The position numbers were made by a program, and so were the translations under genes. The notes below the pieces were generated by a model, which worked only from the letters and a program-made list of their open reading frames with translations, had not been told where the DNA came from and made no database searches. A stretch of 45,636 nucleotides of DNA from an uncultured Actinoplanes sp. (GTDB taxonomy: Bacteria > Actinomycetota > Actinomycetes > Mycobacteriales > Micromonosporaceae). The stretch spans positions 1-45,636 of the forward strand of contig NZ_CAKUCL010000034.1 in the NCBI RefSeq assembly GCF_934643405.1. Direction: 5' to 3'. Shown piece by piece: positions 8,253 to 16,389 of this stretch (position 1 is its first letter; each line of letters starts with the position of its first letter).

Positions 8253-9596
8253 ATGCGCCTGCTTCCTGCTGCTGCCGTCGCCCTCGCCCTGCTCCTGCCG
8301 GGTACGGCGTACGCCGCCACCCCGGCCACGAGCACGACCGTGACCTACAAGGCAACCTCGGACGTGTTCGCGAACCCGGGGCGCGGCTTCATGGCGTACA
8401 CCGAGACGCACCTGGGCGCCAACCACACCCCGCTGCAGGCCGTCCAGCTCGCCCAGGCCCGGGAGCAGGACGCGGAAACCGTCGTCTTCCGCCTCTTCTA
8501 CCTGGACAGGTACCGGGACGTCGACACCATCGCCAAGGCCGACCTGGCCCAGGTCACGAGGGACCTCCAGGCCGCCCGCACCGCCGGGGTCAAGCTGGTG
8601 ATCCGGTTCGCCTACACCGGCGAGGACGACGTCGACGCGCCGCTGGCCCGCGTGCTCAAGCACATCAAGCAGCTCAAGCCGATCCTGATCGGCGAGGCGG
8701 ACGTGATCGGCGCGATCCAGGCGGGCTTCATCGGCCGGTGGGGCGAGTGGTACCACAGCCAGAACTTCACGGCCGACCCGGCGAAGCCGGACGCCCTGAC
8801 CACCCTCGACTGGGCACGCCGCCGTCAGGTCGTCGCGGCGCTGCTGGCCGGCTCGTCCTCCGGCACGCCGGTCCAGGTCCGTACCCCCATGATCAAGCGG
8901 AAGCTGTACCCCTCCGGCAACGACGCCGCCCGGCTCGGCGTGCACGACGACTGCTTCCTGGCCGGCACCGACGACGCGGGCACCTACCAGGCCGCGGACG
9001 ACACCACCTGGCTGGCAGGGCAGAGCGCCATGCTGGTCGGCGGCGAGACCTGCGAGCAGTCCCCGCGCTCGGACTGGGACAACGCGTCGGCCGAGATGGC
9101 CAAGTACCACTGGACCTACCTGAACGCCGACTTCAACACCGACGTGCTGAACTCGTGGGGCGCCGACGGCAAGGCCGAGACCGCCCGCAAGCTGGGCTAC
9201 CGGCTCCAGCTGGAGAGCCTGACCATGCCGGGCACCAGCCGGCCCGGCGCCCGGGTGAACGGCCGCCTGTCGATCACCAACGTCGGCTGGTCGGCCCCGG
9301 TCCAGCGCCGCCCGGTGCAGCTGATCCTGGACGACGGCACCCGCCGGCAGACGGTGACGGTCAACGCCGACACCAGGGCCTGGACCCCCGGGCGTACGGT
9401 CGAGATCCCGCTGTCCTTCGCGGCGCCCACCCGCCCCGGCGACTACGCGCTGGCCCTGAATCTGCCCGACCCGGCCACCCGGCTGGCGTCGCAGAACTCG
9501 GCGTACGCCATCCGGATGGCCAACCAGGGCGTGTGGGACGGCCCGACCGGCTTCAACTACCTGGGTGCCGGCCTGACCGTCAGCAGGCCGGTCTGA
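8253..9596 (+). CDS. Exported DUF4874/DUF4832-type protein
   Basis: 447 residues from the ATG at 8253, beginning with a Sec signal peptide (MRLLPAAAVALALLLPGTAYA). The mature part opens with the NPGRGFMAYTE element and continues through FRLFYLDRYRD and AGVKLVIRFAYT to GFIGRWGEWYHS. That order is typical of the TIM-barrel-like DUF4874 region followed by DUF4832. The C-terminal 120 residues look like a beta-sandwich (NGRLSITNVGWSAPVQRRPVQLIL). Catalytic activity in this family is not established; a surface carbohydrate role is a guess. It starts 7 nt after the decarboxylase stop. Its own stop is one base from the stop of the convergent gene, so no terminator separates them. Confidence 0.85.
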   Translation: MRLLPAAAVALALLLPGTAYAATPATSTTVTYKATSDVFANPGRGFMAYTETHLGANHTPLQAVQLAQAREQDAETVVFRLFYLDRYRDVDTIAKADLAQVTRDLQAARTAGVKLVIRFAYTGEDDVDAPLARVLKHIKQLKPILIGEADVIGAIQAGFIGRWGEWYHSQNFTADPAKPDALTTLDWARRRQVVAALLAGSSSGTPVQVRTPMIKRKLYPSGNDAARLGVHDDCFLAGTDDAGTYQAADDTTWLAGQSAMLVGGETCEQSPRSDWDNASAEMAKYHWTYLNADFNTDVLNSWGADGKAETARKLGYRLQLESLTMPGTSRPGARVNGRLSITNVGWSAPVQRRPVQLILDDGTRRQTVTVNADTRAWTPGRTVEIPLSFAAPTRPGDYALALNLPDPATRLASQNSAYAIRMANQGVWDGPTGFNYLGAGLTVSRPV

Positions 9597-9597
9597 C

Positions 9598-10263
9598 TCA
9601 GTTGGTGAACACCGCCGGGCTGCCCTCGACCGAGGTGTCCAGGACCGGCGCGTACGTGGCGGTGAAGAAGCCGCTGCCCGGGCACAGGCCCGGACCGGAG
9701 GACTTGGTGAACTCCTGGTTCACGAACGCGATCGAGTTGTCGGTGTTCGACGCCGTACCGGTGATCGACCCGTTCGTGGCCCGGAAGACGCACGTGACCG
9801 AGCCGAGCAGGGTGCCGAGGCTCAGCGTCGTCTGGATCGGGGCCGTCTCGGTGCCGGAGACGGTGACCGTTCCGGTGCCGCTCTCCACCGTGGTGGCGAA
9901 CGGCGTGTTGTTCACGGTCACGCTGTTCACCCGGGTCACACCGAAGATGTTCGCGGTGCACGAGCCGAACGTCTGAGCCGTGGTCGACTCGGTGGCGACG
10001 CCGGGCGCGACCGGGTTGTCCACGACGGACGCGGTGAACGACGACTCGGCGCAGCGGATGCCGGTGCTCCCGCCGGAGCTGGTGGCGAAGTCGGCGGTGG
10101 TGCCGGCCGCGACCGAGGCGGTGAGGACGTCTCCGGCGGCCACGGCGGTGCCGGCCACGCTGCCGGTGGTGAGGACGGTGGTGTCCTCCTCGGCCGCCAA
10201 CGCCGGGGTGCCGGCGGCCATGGTGAGCACCACGGCCGTACCGAGGATGAGCTTGGCGCGCAT
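9598..10263 (-). CDS. Small exported beta-rich protein of unknown function
   Basis: 221 residues. The ATG at 10263 is preceded by AAGGAG; an in-frame start at 10311 would spoil the signal peptide. N-terminal signal sequence MRAKLILGTAVVLTMAAGTPALA is followed by a Thr/Ser/Val-rich secreted domain with four cysteines (RCAESS, SCTANIF, VTCVFRA, GLCPGSG), enough for two disulfides. No catalytic motif is recognisable. I recall similar proteins near DUF6230/DUF6114 genes in actinomycetes, and here such a pair starts divergently from it. A cell-surface role shared with them is inference. It has a consensus-like promoter (10332-10361). Confidence 0.8.
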   Translation of the reverse strand: MRAKLILGTAVVLTMAAGTPALAAEEDTTVLTTGSVAGTAVAAGDVLTASVAAGTTADFATSSGGSTGIRCAESSFTASVVDNPVAPGVATESTTAQTFGSCTANIFGVTRVNSVTVNNTPFATTVESGTGTVTVSGTETAPIQTTLSLGTLLGSVTCVFRATNGSITGTASNTDNSIAFVNQEFTKSSGPGLCPGSGFFTATYAPVLDTSVEGSPAVFTN

Positions 10264-10331
10264 GGTTTCTCCTTGCATCGTGGGGGTGCGGAAACCGCAG
10301 GAAACCGACATCGACGCGCACCTGAGGACGG

Positions 10332-10361
10332 TTTATAGACCTCTCCGCGCATCACAGTCAA
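10332..10361 (-). promoter_or_regulatory. Sigma-70-type promoter for the small exported protein gene
   Basis: Reading leftward: TTGACT (10361-10356), an 18-bp spacer, then TATAAA (10337-10332). This is near consensus in very GC-rich DNA. The predicted start is about 10325, giving a roughly 60-nt leader before the AAGGAG/ATG at 10263. Confidence 0.65.
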
Positions 10362-10411
10362 GGTTGTCGATACGTAACATCGCGCAACTTGCACACGGTT
10401 ACCGCCTCACC

Positions 10412-10440
10412 TTGACCGCGACCGTACCGGGCGGTAACTT
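10412..10440 (+). promoter_or_regulatory. Sigma-70-type promoter for the DUF6230-DUF6114 operon
   Basis: TTGACC (10412-10417), exactly 17 bp, then TAACTT (10435-10440), which fits the actinobacterial TAnnnT -10. The predicted start is near 10447, about 65 nt before the ATG at 10513. Confidence 0.6.
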
Positions 10441-10512
10441 CGGCGAACCGACATTGACGCATACCAATCACGCCGTGACTGTCCGGCGCGTGTCGATCAG
10501 GGAGCCGATTCG

Positions 10513-11178
10513 ATGTCCATCAATTCAGAGCACGAGGTTTCCGGGCCGGCGGAGGAGCCGATGGAGAACATCGGCGGAGTTCGCTGGAAGCGGTTCGGCG
10601 CGATGCTGGGACTCACCACGGTGGTCACGGCCGGACTGGTCGCGCTCACCGCGCAAGGGGTCCTGGCAGCGAACTTCTCCATCTCCGGCATGCCGTTCAC
10701 GGTCACCGCCACCCACCTGCACGGCGAGGGATTCGAGCAGTTCGCGACCGTCGACAACATGATCGAGAACAGCCCGAACGAGGGCACCACCGGCGGTCAG
10801 GTCGTCGTTATCGTCTCCGCGATCGACAAGGCCGAACTGACCAATCTCTGCCAGAGCGTGTCTCTCGGCGGCATCAATTTGAAGATCACCGCGGGCGATC
10901 ACGGAACTCCGGTCAAGGCCGAGAGCCTCGTTGTCGATTCGGATCAGATCTCCGGTGACACCGATTTCCACGACATCAATGTCGGACAGGACGCCAGCAC
11001 CTTCGACCGGGTGAACGACCGCACCAACGGCGGAAAGATCAAGGGCGGCGAAGGCGTCTTCGGTCAGCAGGCGCGCACCGTCGACATCGACAACCTGCGC
11101 CAGAACAACTACGCCACGACCGCGTCCCGGTTCAACCTGACGCACCTGCGGATGGCCTTCACCGGCGACGGCTGCTGA
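10513..11178 (+). CDS. DUF6230 family protein
   Basis: 221 residues. A short charged N-terminus is followed by one hydrophobic segment (about 29-52, ending VLAANFSISG) that acts as signal or anchor. A roughly 165-residue extracytoplasmic domain rich in Asp, Thr and Gly comes next, with two cysteines (LCQSVS and the C-terminal DGC). The pattern NFSISGMPFTVTA and the tail LTHLRMAFTGDGC are what I recognise as DUF6230; older annotations of relatives as cholesterol esterase are unsupported. Its function is unknown. ATG at 10513 has GGGAG upstream. The next gene starts 2 nt after the stop, so the two form an operon. Confidence 0.85.
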   Translation: MSINSEHEVSGPAEEPMENIGGVRWKRFGAMLGLTTVVTAGLVALTAQGVLAANFSISGMPFTVTATHLHGEGFEQFATVDNMIENSPNEGTTGGQVVVIVSAIDKAELTNLCQSVSLGGINLKITAGDHGTPVKAESLVVDSDQISGDTDFHDINVGQDASTFDRVNDRTNGGKIKGGEGVFGQQARTVDIDNLRQNNYATTASRFNLTHLRMAFTGDGC

Positions 11179-11180
11179 CC

Positions 11181-11651
11181 ATGGCCCGGCACACAGCCCC
11201 ACCGACGCCCGAGACGGCAACCCCCACCCGCTCGGCCTGGTGGCGCTGGCGGCACGCCCGCCCCTTCTGGGGCGGGCTGCTCGTCACCCTGGCCGGCATC
11301 GAGATCCTGCTGACCGTCAAGGCGCCGCTGCCGGTGATCATCCACGTCGGCATGCAGGGCGTGGCCGGTTACCTGGTGCCGATGGTGCTGCTGCTCTGCG
11401 GCATCCTGCTGCTGTTCAACCCGGCTCAGCGCCTCTTCTACTCGATCATCGCCGCCGGGCTCACCATGGCCTCGTGGCTGACGTCCAATCTGGGCGGGTT
11501 CCTCGTCGGCATCCTGCTCGGCATGGTCGGCAGCGCGCTGGCCTTCGCCTGGTCGCCGAACAAGCACAGCTCTCCCGCGAGAAGCGCGCCTCCCGCGTCG
11601 AGCGCGCCTCCCGCGTCGAACGCCTCCCGGGCTGCGGAGAACGGCGATTGA
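11181..11651 (+). CDS. DUF6114 family integral membrane protein
   Basis: 156 residues. After a basic cytoplasmic N-terminus (WWRWRHARPFWGG) come about four closely packed membrane helices (28-48, 52-68, 70-86, 95-125). The C-terminal tail is Ser/Ala/Pro-rich and contains a duplicated SAPPAS element. DUF6230 and DUF6114 are habitually adjacent in actinomycetes and here are separated by 2 nt, so the membrane protein probably anchors or exports its partner (inference). The biochemical role is unknown. Confidence 0.85.
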   Translation: MARHTAPPTPETATPTRSAWWRWRHARPFWGGLLVTLAGIEILLTVKAPLPVIIHVGMQGVAGYLVPMVLLLCGILLLFNPAQRLFYSIIAAGLTMASWLTSNLGGFLVGILLGMVGSALAFAWSPNKHSSPARSAPPASSAPPASNASRAAENGD

Positions 11652-11683
11652 CGCCCGGGGAGTGCCGCTGATAGGCACTCCCT

Positions 11684-14365
11684 GTGTCACGCAGAGCGCG
11701 AGCCCGCCGCGCCCGCACCCGGAAGATCTGGTTGCTCGCGGGCTTCGCCGGCGGGGCCGCGTGCGTCTTCGTCCTCGGCCTCGCGCTGCGTCTCAGCGAC
11801 CTGCAGACCGCGGCCAACCTGGCGCAGCTCCTGTCGATCGGCATCGCGCTGGCGCCGCTGTTGCTCTGGCTCACCGACCGCTGGCGCGCCCCGCGACCGC
11901 CCACAGTGGCCGATCGTGAGGCCACCCGGCAGAATCTCACCCGGTCGATCGCCGAGCAGTGGCGTGCCGAGGCACGGGTGCGGGCGCTCGACGACCCCGA
12001 CCCGATCCCCGTCCGGTGGCGGCTCACCGACCGGGACAGCCTGATCGACGCGCCCGCGAACCGGACCGCCGGCGTGCTCACCGTGGCGTCCAGCGCCGAC
12101 GTGGCCACGCTGGTCGCCGACTTCCGCGCACTGCGGCGGCAGCGGCTGGTCATCCTCGGCGGTGCGGGCGCCGGCAAGACCACCCTCGCCGTGCAGATCC
12201 TGCTCGAACTGCTCCGCGGGCGTGCCGCCGACGACCCGGTCCCGGTGCTGCTGCCGCTCAGCGGCTGCCACGGCGATCTGCGCGAATGGATGGCCGACCG
12301 GATCATCGCCGACCATCCGGACGCGGACCCGGCCGTGATCGACGAACTGGTCGAGGCCGGCGCGATCCTGCCCATCCTGGACGGTCTCGACGAGACCGCC
12401 GCGGACGTGCGCGAGGACTTCATCGCTTCGGTGCACACCGCGTTCGACGGTTCCCTGCCGCTGATCCTGACCAGCCGGGTGGCCGAGTTCGAGGCGGCGG
12501 TCGCGTCGGCGGGGCGGGCGCTGTCGTCGGCCGTGGTGATCGAGCCCGAACCGCTGACCCCGCCGGCCGCCGCCGAGTACCTGGGCCGCTGCCTGCCCGC
12601 CGACCCCGGACCGACGTGGCGCGAGATCCTGTCCCGGCTGTCCCGCGACGACGGCCCGCCCGGCCTGGCCGAGGTCGCCTCCACCCCGCTGGGCCTGTGG
12701 CTGATCCGCGCGGCGCTGATCTCGCCCGCGGCCGATCCCGCCTCCCTGCTGGACGACCGCCCGGCGGGTGCCCTTCGCGCTCACCTGTTCGACCAGCTGA
12801 TCCCGGCGACCATCGCGGCGCGGCAGCCCAGCAGCGATCCGACCCAGCCGTTCCGGCCCCGCAACACCTACGACCCGGTTGCCGTACGCCGTTGGCTGCG
12901 CTTCCTCGCGCAGGACCTCGACCGTCGCGGCGTCAACGAGCTCGACTGGGCCGGCGACACTGCCGAGCTGACCACGCCGTTGCGCTGGGCCGCTCCGATC
13001 GCCCGGCTGACCCGGCCGCCCAAGCCGCCGCACGCGGTCTACCTGTGGCTCGCGCTCATCGTGGTCGGCGTGCTCTGCGTGGTCCGCAACTCGAGCACCG
13101 GCACGACCGTGGTCATGGTTCTGCTCGCGCTCGGCATCGCCATCGCCCGCTACCTCGTGCTCGTCAACCGCTACGCCGAGCGCCGCGGCCCGGGCGACCG
13201 GCACGCCATGATCGAGTCCGCGTGGCGGGCCGCCCGGCATGCCGCCGCCGTGGCCGTGCCGCCGATCGCCTACGCGGCCGGGTTCGCGGCGATGACCGGC
13301 GTGGTGACCGCCGTCGCGACCCGGCTGATCCTGGGCGGCGGCGCCGGGCCGGCCGGCGCCCGGATGGTGGCGGCCGCGACCGGCCTGGTCGCGCTGATGC
13401 AGTATCTCGACGATCGGGCCAAGGCGCCGGGCTCCTACCGGCAACGGCCGTGGTACGGCCATGCCCCCTGGAAGGGCCTGCGGGGCCTTTTCTTCCTGGG
13501 TGCCATCCTCGCCGGCCTGGCGGTCTTCTGCCTGGTCGCCTTCGTCGACCCCGGGGACTTCCGCCCGTCGGATCTGCTGGCCGTGGTCTTCACGGTCATG
13601 GCGCCGGTCGTCGCGGCCGGGCTGATCCTGATCGTCAACGTGGTGATGCCGGCCCTGCTGACCCTGACGAACCTGCTTCTGGCACCGGTTTTCCGCGCCC
13701 CCGGCCCCGGCAGTGACACCGCGAGTCTCTGGCACGCCGACCGCACCCGCCAGTTGCGGCAATTCGCGACGGCCGGCCTGATGACCGTGATGCTGGCGGT
13801 GGTCGTGTGCCTTGCCTGCCGCCGGGCGGAGGCGACGAGCCGCGTCGGCGACTTCGACCTGGTCTGGTCCGGCCATCAGCGGTATGTCGTCGCGTTCCTC
13901 ATCGGCGTGCTGGTCACCGTCCCGCGGGAGGGTCGCAGCCTGCTCCGCCTGGCGGTCTTCCTGCTGGTCGCCGTACCGGTGGCCGCCTTCTGGCCGGGCC
14001 CGGACGACTTCCGGCTCGAGTTGCTCCGGACGGGTTCGTCGCTGACGCTGAAGACGCTGGGCACCAGCCACACCGTGGACCTGGCAGCGCTGGTCCGGGA
14101 CGACGGCTTCGGTACGGCCGTGTTCGTCTGGTTCGGCCTGCTCGCGTTCGTGCTGGCGGTCGTCGTGGTCGGCTACGTCGACGGGGCCCACTCCCGGGTC
14201 TGGTGGTCGACCTGGCTGATGACCCGCTGGCACGCGCACCGGGGACGCCTCCCGAAGGATCCGGTCGTCTTCCTCGACGACGCCCACCGCCTCGGGCTGC
14301 TGCGCGCGGTCGGCCCGGCCTACCAGTTCCGCCACGCCGAGTTCCAGGAACACCTGACCGCCTGA
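11684..14365 (+). CDS. Membrane-embedded NACHT-domain (STAND) ATPase
   Basis: 893 residues from a GTG at 11684. Two N-terminal membrane helices (about 15-36 and 45-63) precede the DPxPIPVRWR element common in actinobacterial NACHT proteins. The NACHT NTPase follows, with Walker A GGAGAGKTT (159-167) and Walker B LDGLDE (232-237) with the extra acidic residue typical of NACHT. A helical region and roughly ten hydrophobic segments (about 440-830) follow. The end is the characteristic YQFRHAEFQEHL motif. STAND NTPases act as signal-gated switches, and several bacterial NACHT proteins are antiphage. No effector nuclease, TIR or protease domain is present, so any output would be at the membrane. 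It starts 32 nt after DUF6114 and may be read through from it. Confidence 0.88.
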   Translation: MSRRARARRARTRKIWLLAGFAGGAACVFVLGLALRLSDLQTAANLAQLLSIGIALAPLLLWLTDRWRAPRPPTVADREATRQNLTRSIAEQWRAEARVRALDDPDPIPVRWRLTDRDSLIDAPANRTAGVLTVASSADVATLVADFRALRRQRLVILGGAGAGKTTLAVQILLELLRGRAADDPVPVLLPLSGCHGDLREWMADRIIADHPDADPAVIDELVEAGAILPILDGLDETAADVREDFIASVHTAFDGSLPLILTSRVAEFEAAVASAGRALSSAVVIEPEPLTPPAAAEYLGRCLPADPGPTWREILSRLSRDDGPPGLAEVASTPLGLWLIRAALISPAADPASLLDDRPAGALRAHLFDQLIPATIAARQPSSDPTQPFRPRNTYDPVAVRRWLRFLAQDLDRRGVNELDWAGDTAELTTPLRWAAPIARLTRPPKPPHAVYLWLALIVVGVLCVVRNSSTGTTVVMVLLALGIAIARYLVLVNRYAERRGPGDRHAMIESAWRAARHAAAVAVPPIAYAAGFAAMTGVVTAVATRLILGGGAGPAGARMVAAATGLVALMQYLDDRAKAPGSYRQRPWYGHAPWKGLRGLFFLGAILAGLAVFCLVAFVDPGDFRPSDLLAVVFTVMAPVVAAGLILIVNVVMPALLTLTNLLLAPVFRAPGPGSDTASLWHADRTRQLRQFATAGLMTVMLAVVVCLACRRAEATSRVGDFDLVWSGHQRYVVAFLIGVLVTVPREGRSLLRLAVFLLVAVPVAAFWPGPDDFRLELLRTGSSLTLKTLGTSHTVDLAALVRDDGFGTAVFVWFGLLAFVLAVVVVGYVDGAHSRVWWSTWLMTRWHAHRGRLPKDPVVFLDDAHRLGLLRAVGPAYQFRHAEFQEHLTA

Positions 14366-14400
14366 TGGCCGACCGGCCACTCACCGTAGCCGACCGGCCA
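14366..14400. repeat. 12-bp direct repeat, 21-bp spacing
   Basis: GCCGACCGGCCA occurs at 14368-14379 and 14389-14400, starting two helical turns apart. Each copy holds a small dyad (GCC...GGC). It sits just after the NACHT stop and about 115 bp before the acyltransferase start, so it could be an operator for the latter. Confidence 0.35.
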
Positions 14401-14512
14401 GAGTTCCGGACCTGCACGGATCTTGGCCGGGTTCGTCGAAACGTGATGGATTAGCTGGTCAGCACGTGTGGGGTCGAGCCCTGCCGCAAAACCGGGACAG
14501 AGCAGGAGCGCT

Positions 14513-15610
14513 ATGACCACCACGACGCGTAATCGCTATATCGATGCACTACGCGCCGCCGCGATCGTCCGGGTGATCGTCTACCACGCGTTCGGGTGGG
14601 CCTGGCTGACCGTCTTCCTGCCCGCGATGGGGGTGATGTTCGCGCTGGCCGGCTCGCTCATGGCCGCGTCCCTGGACAAGCATGGCAACCGCCGGGCCGT
14701 CACCTCCCGGATGCGGAGGCTGCTGCCGGCCCTGTGGGCGTTCGGCGCCGTGGCGATCCCGCTGATGTTGTGGCACGGCTGGTCCCGTACGGACCCGGAT
14801 CATCCCCTGCATCCCGCCCAGCTCCTGTTCTGGCTGTTTCCCCTCGCCGACCCGCCGGGCAGCAGCTGGGGTGAGCCGTTCTGGGAGGTGCTCTGGTACC
14901 TGCGGGCCTACCTGCTGTTCGTGCTGGCGTCGCCGCTGCTGTACTTCCTGTACCGCCGGATGTCCTGGATCGTCCTGGTCGCGCCGCTGGCCGGGCTCGC
15001 CGCCCTGGTCTACACCCAGTTCCGCCTGCCCGACCCGGTCGACGGCATCATGTGGGACTTCGTGACCTACTGCGCGTGCTGGGTGGCCGGTTTCGCCTAC
15101 CGCGACGGACGGCTCGCCCGGTTGCCGCTCACCGTCCACCTCGGACTGGTGGCGGCGCTCGGGGCGGGCGGTCTCTACTACCTCTACACACATCCCACGG
15201 CGGACGGCTTCGACCTCAACGAGGTACCCGTCGCCCGTACGCTGTGGTCGCTCGGTTTTGTTCTCCTCGTCCTGCGCTGGCGGCCCGCGCTGCAGGGGCT
15301 GGACCGGCTGCCCGTGGTGCAGAAGGCCATCGCGTTCGTCAACGCCCGCGCGGTCACCATCTACCTGTGGCACTACCCGCTGATCAGCATCGCGGTCCTG
15401 GCGCTCACCTACTTCTCGATCCCGTGGCTCACCCCGCAGTACATCGTCGCCATGCTCGCGATCGAGGCGGTGCTCGTGGTCGGCGCGGTGCTGACCTTCG
15501 GCTGGGTCGAGGACGTGTCCGCCCGCAAGAAGGCGCGCTTCTGGCCACTGGCGAGAACACCAGGAGTTCCCCGCCGTACGCCGTTGCCCGCCCTCGAATC
15601 GGAAGGGTGA
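14513..15610 (+). CDS. Acyltransferase-3 family membrane protein
   Basis: 365 residues from the ATG at 14513, which has AGGAG upstream; an in-frame start at 14468 lacks one. The N-terminal NRYIDALRAAAIVRVIVYHAFGW carries the RxxAxxxVxxxH pattern, whose His is thought catalytic in O-acyltransferases of this family. About ten membrane helices follow, and the late element ARAVTIYLWHYPLI is also typical. Such enzymes transfer acyl groups to sugars, polysaccharides, peptidoglycan or antibiotics. The acceptor cannot be told here. It is separated from the NACHT gene by 147 bp and probably has its own promoter. Confidence 0.85.
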   Translation: MTTTTRNRYIDALRAAAIVRVIVYHAFGWAWLTVFLPAMGVMFALAGSLMAASLDKHGNRRAVTSRMRRLLPALWAFGAVAIPLMLWHGWSRTDPDHPLHPAQLLFWLFPLADPPGSSWGEPFWEVLWYLRAYLLFVLASPLLYFLYRRMSWIVLVAPLAGLAALVYTQFRLPDPVDGIMWDFVTYCACWVAGFAYRDGRLARLPLTVHLGLVAALGAGGLYYLYTHPTADGFDLNEVPVARTLWSLGFVLLVLRWRPALQGLDRLPVVQKAIAFVNARAVTIYLWHYPLISIAVLALTYFSIPWLTPQYIVAMLAIEAVLVVGAVLTFGWVEDVSARKKARFWPLARTPGVPRRTPLPALESEG

Positions 15611-15618
15611 CCACGGCG

Positions 15619-16389
15619 TCAGTGGCCGCAGGTGGCGACGCTGCAGAACCGGCGGCGGCCGCTCGGGTCCAGGAACAGCCAGCCGCATCCCGGGCCGGGA
15701 CACGCGCACACGGTGAAGCGGCGCGGGTCGGCCAGCAGCTCGGCGGCCACGTTCGCGGCGGCGTGCAGCGGCAGCTCCAGACCGGCGGCAGGGGAGATCA
15801 TCCATCGTGCGAGCCCGCTGTCGCCGCGGGTGAGGAGTGACGCTCGCACGGCCTCCTGCGCGTAGCCGGCGACCACGGCGAACGCATGCCGATCGGCCGG
15901 GTCGGTGAGACATCCGTACAGATGGGAACGCAGTTGTCTCGCCCGTTCGACGACGCTCGCCGCCTGGCCGGGAGCGCGCCGGGCGAGGCGCAGCAGGTCG
16001 GAGATCGTGGCGTCGTCGGCGAGATCCATCTGCTCGGCCCACGCGGCCAGGGCGGGATAGCCGCGCAGCCATTCGCTGCCCCGGCCCGCCGGGACGTTCC
16101 ATCCGGCGTAGGTGTTGCAGAACTCCAGCGCGGGATGGCCGCCGACATTCCACGGCAGCCATTGATCACGAACCCTGATCGCGTACGGGGGCGCCGGCGG
16201 CCGATCGAGCCGGGGATCCCGGCGCAGCACCCGGCTCCGTAGTTCCCGCAGGTCGTCGCCGGGCGCCACACCCAGGTCGGCGTCGAGGGCCTTCGCCGCG
16301 AGGTCGAACCGGTGCAGCGCGTCGGCCGCGCGCCCGGCCCGGTACAGCGCGGTTGCTGGGCGCGAGCTGGCTGCCCGCGCCCACTCCAC
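15619..16389 (-). CDS. BTAD remnant fused to ABATE/CGNR-type zinc-finger protein, truncated at both ends
   Basis: 256 residues from a GTG at 16389. Residues about 13-60 (ALYRAGRAADAL ... LGVAPGDDLRELRSRVL) are the last helices of a bacterial transcriptional activation domain. The DNA-binding winged helix and first half of BTAD expected in an AfsR/SARP regulator are missing. From about 80 (VGGHPALEFCNT) it follows the ABATE stress-sensing domain. The end has a zinc-ribbon-like set Cys230, Cys235, Cys249, Cys254, but the signature CGNRxK is cut to CGH then stop. The GTG start lies in DNA that reads as the neighbouring gene on the other strand. It is probably a gene remnant and unlikely to bind DNA as is. 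Confidence 0.65.
   Translation of the reverse strand: MEWARAASSRPATALYRAGRAADALHRFDLAAKALDADLGVAPGDDLRELRSRVLRRDPRLDRPPAPPYAIRVRDQWLPWNVGGHPALEFCNTYAGWNVPAGRGSEWLRGYPALAAWAEQMDLADDATISDLLRLARRAPGQAASVVERARQLRSHLYGCLTDPADRHAFAVVAGYAQEAVRASLLTRGDSGLARWMISPAAGLELPLHAAANVAAELLADPRRFTVCACPGPGCGWLFLDPSGRRRFCSVATCGH

Noticed and set aside
11687..14380. 897-codon minus-strand open frame opposite the NACHT gene
   Set aside because: Composition is dominated by Gly/Arg/Gln/Asp with no hydrophobic cores; it mirrors the NACHT gene codon by codon.
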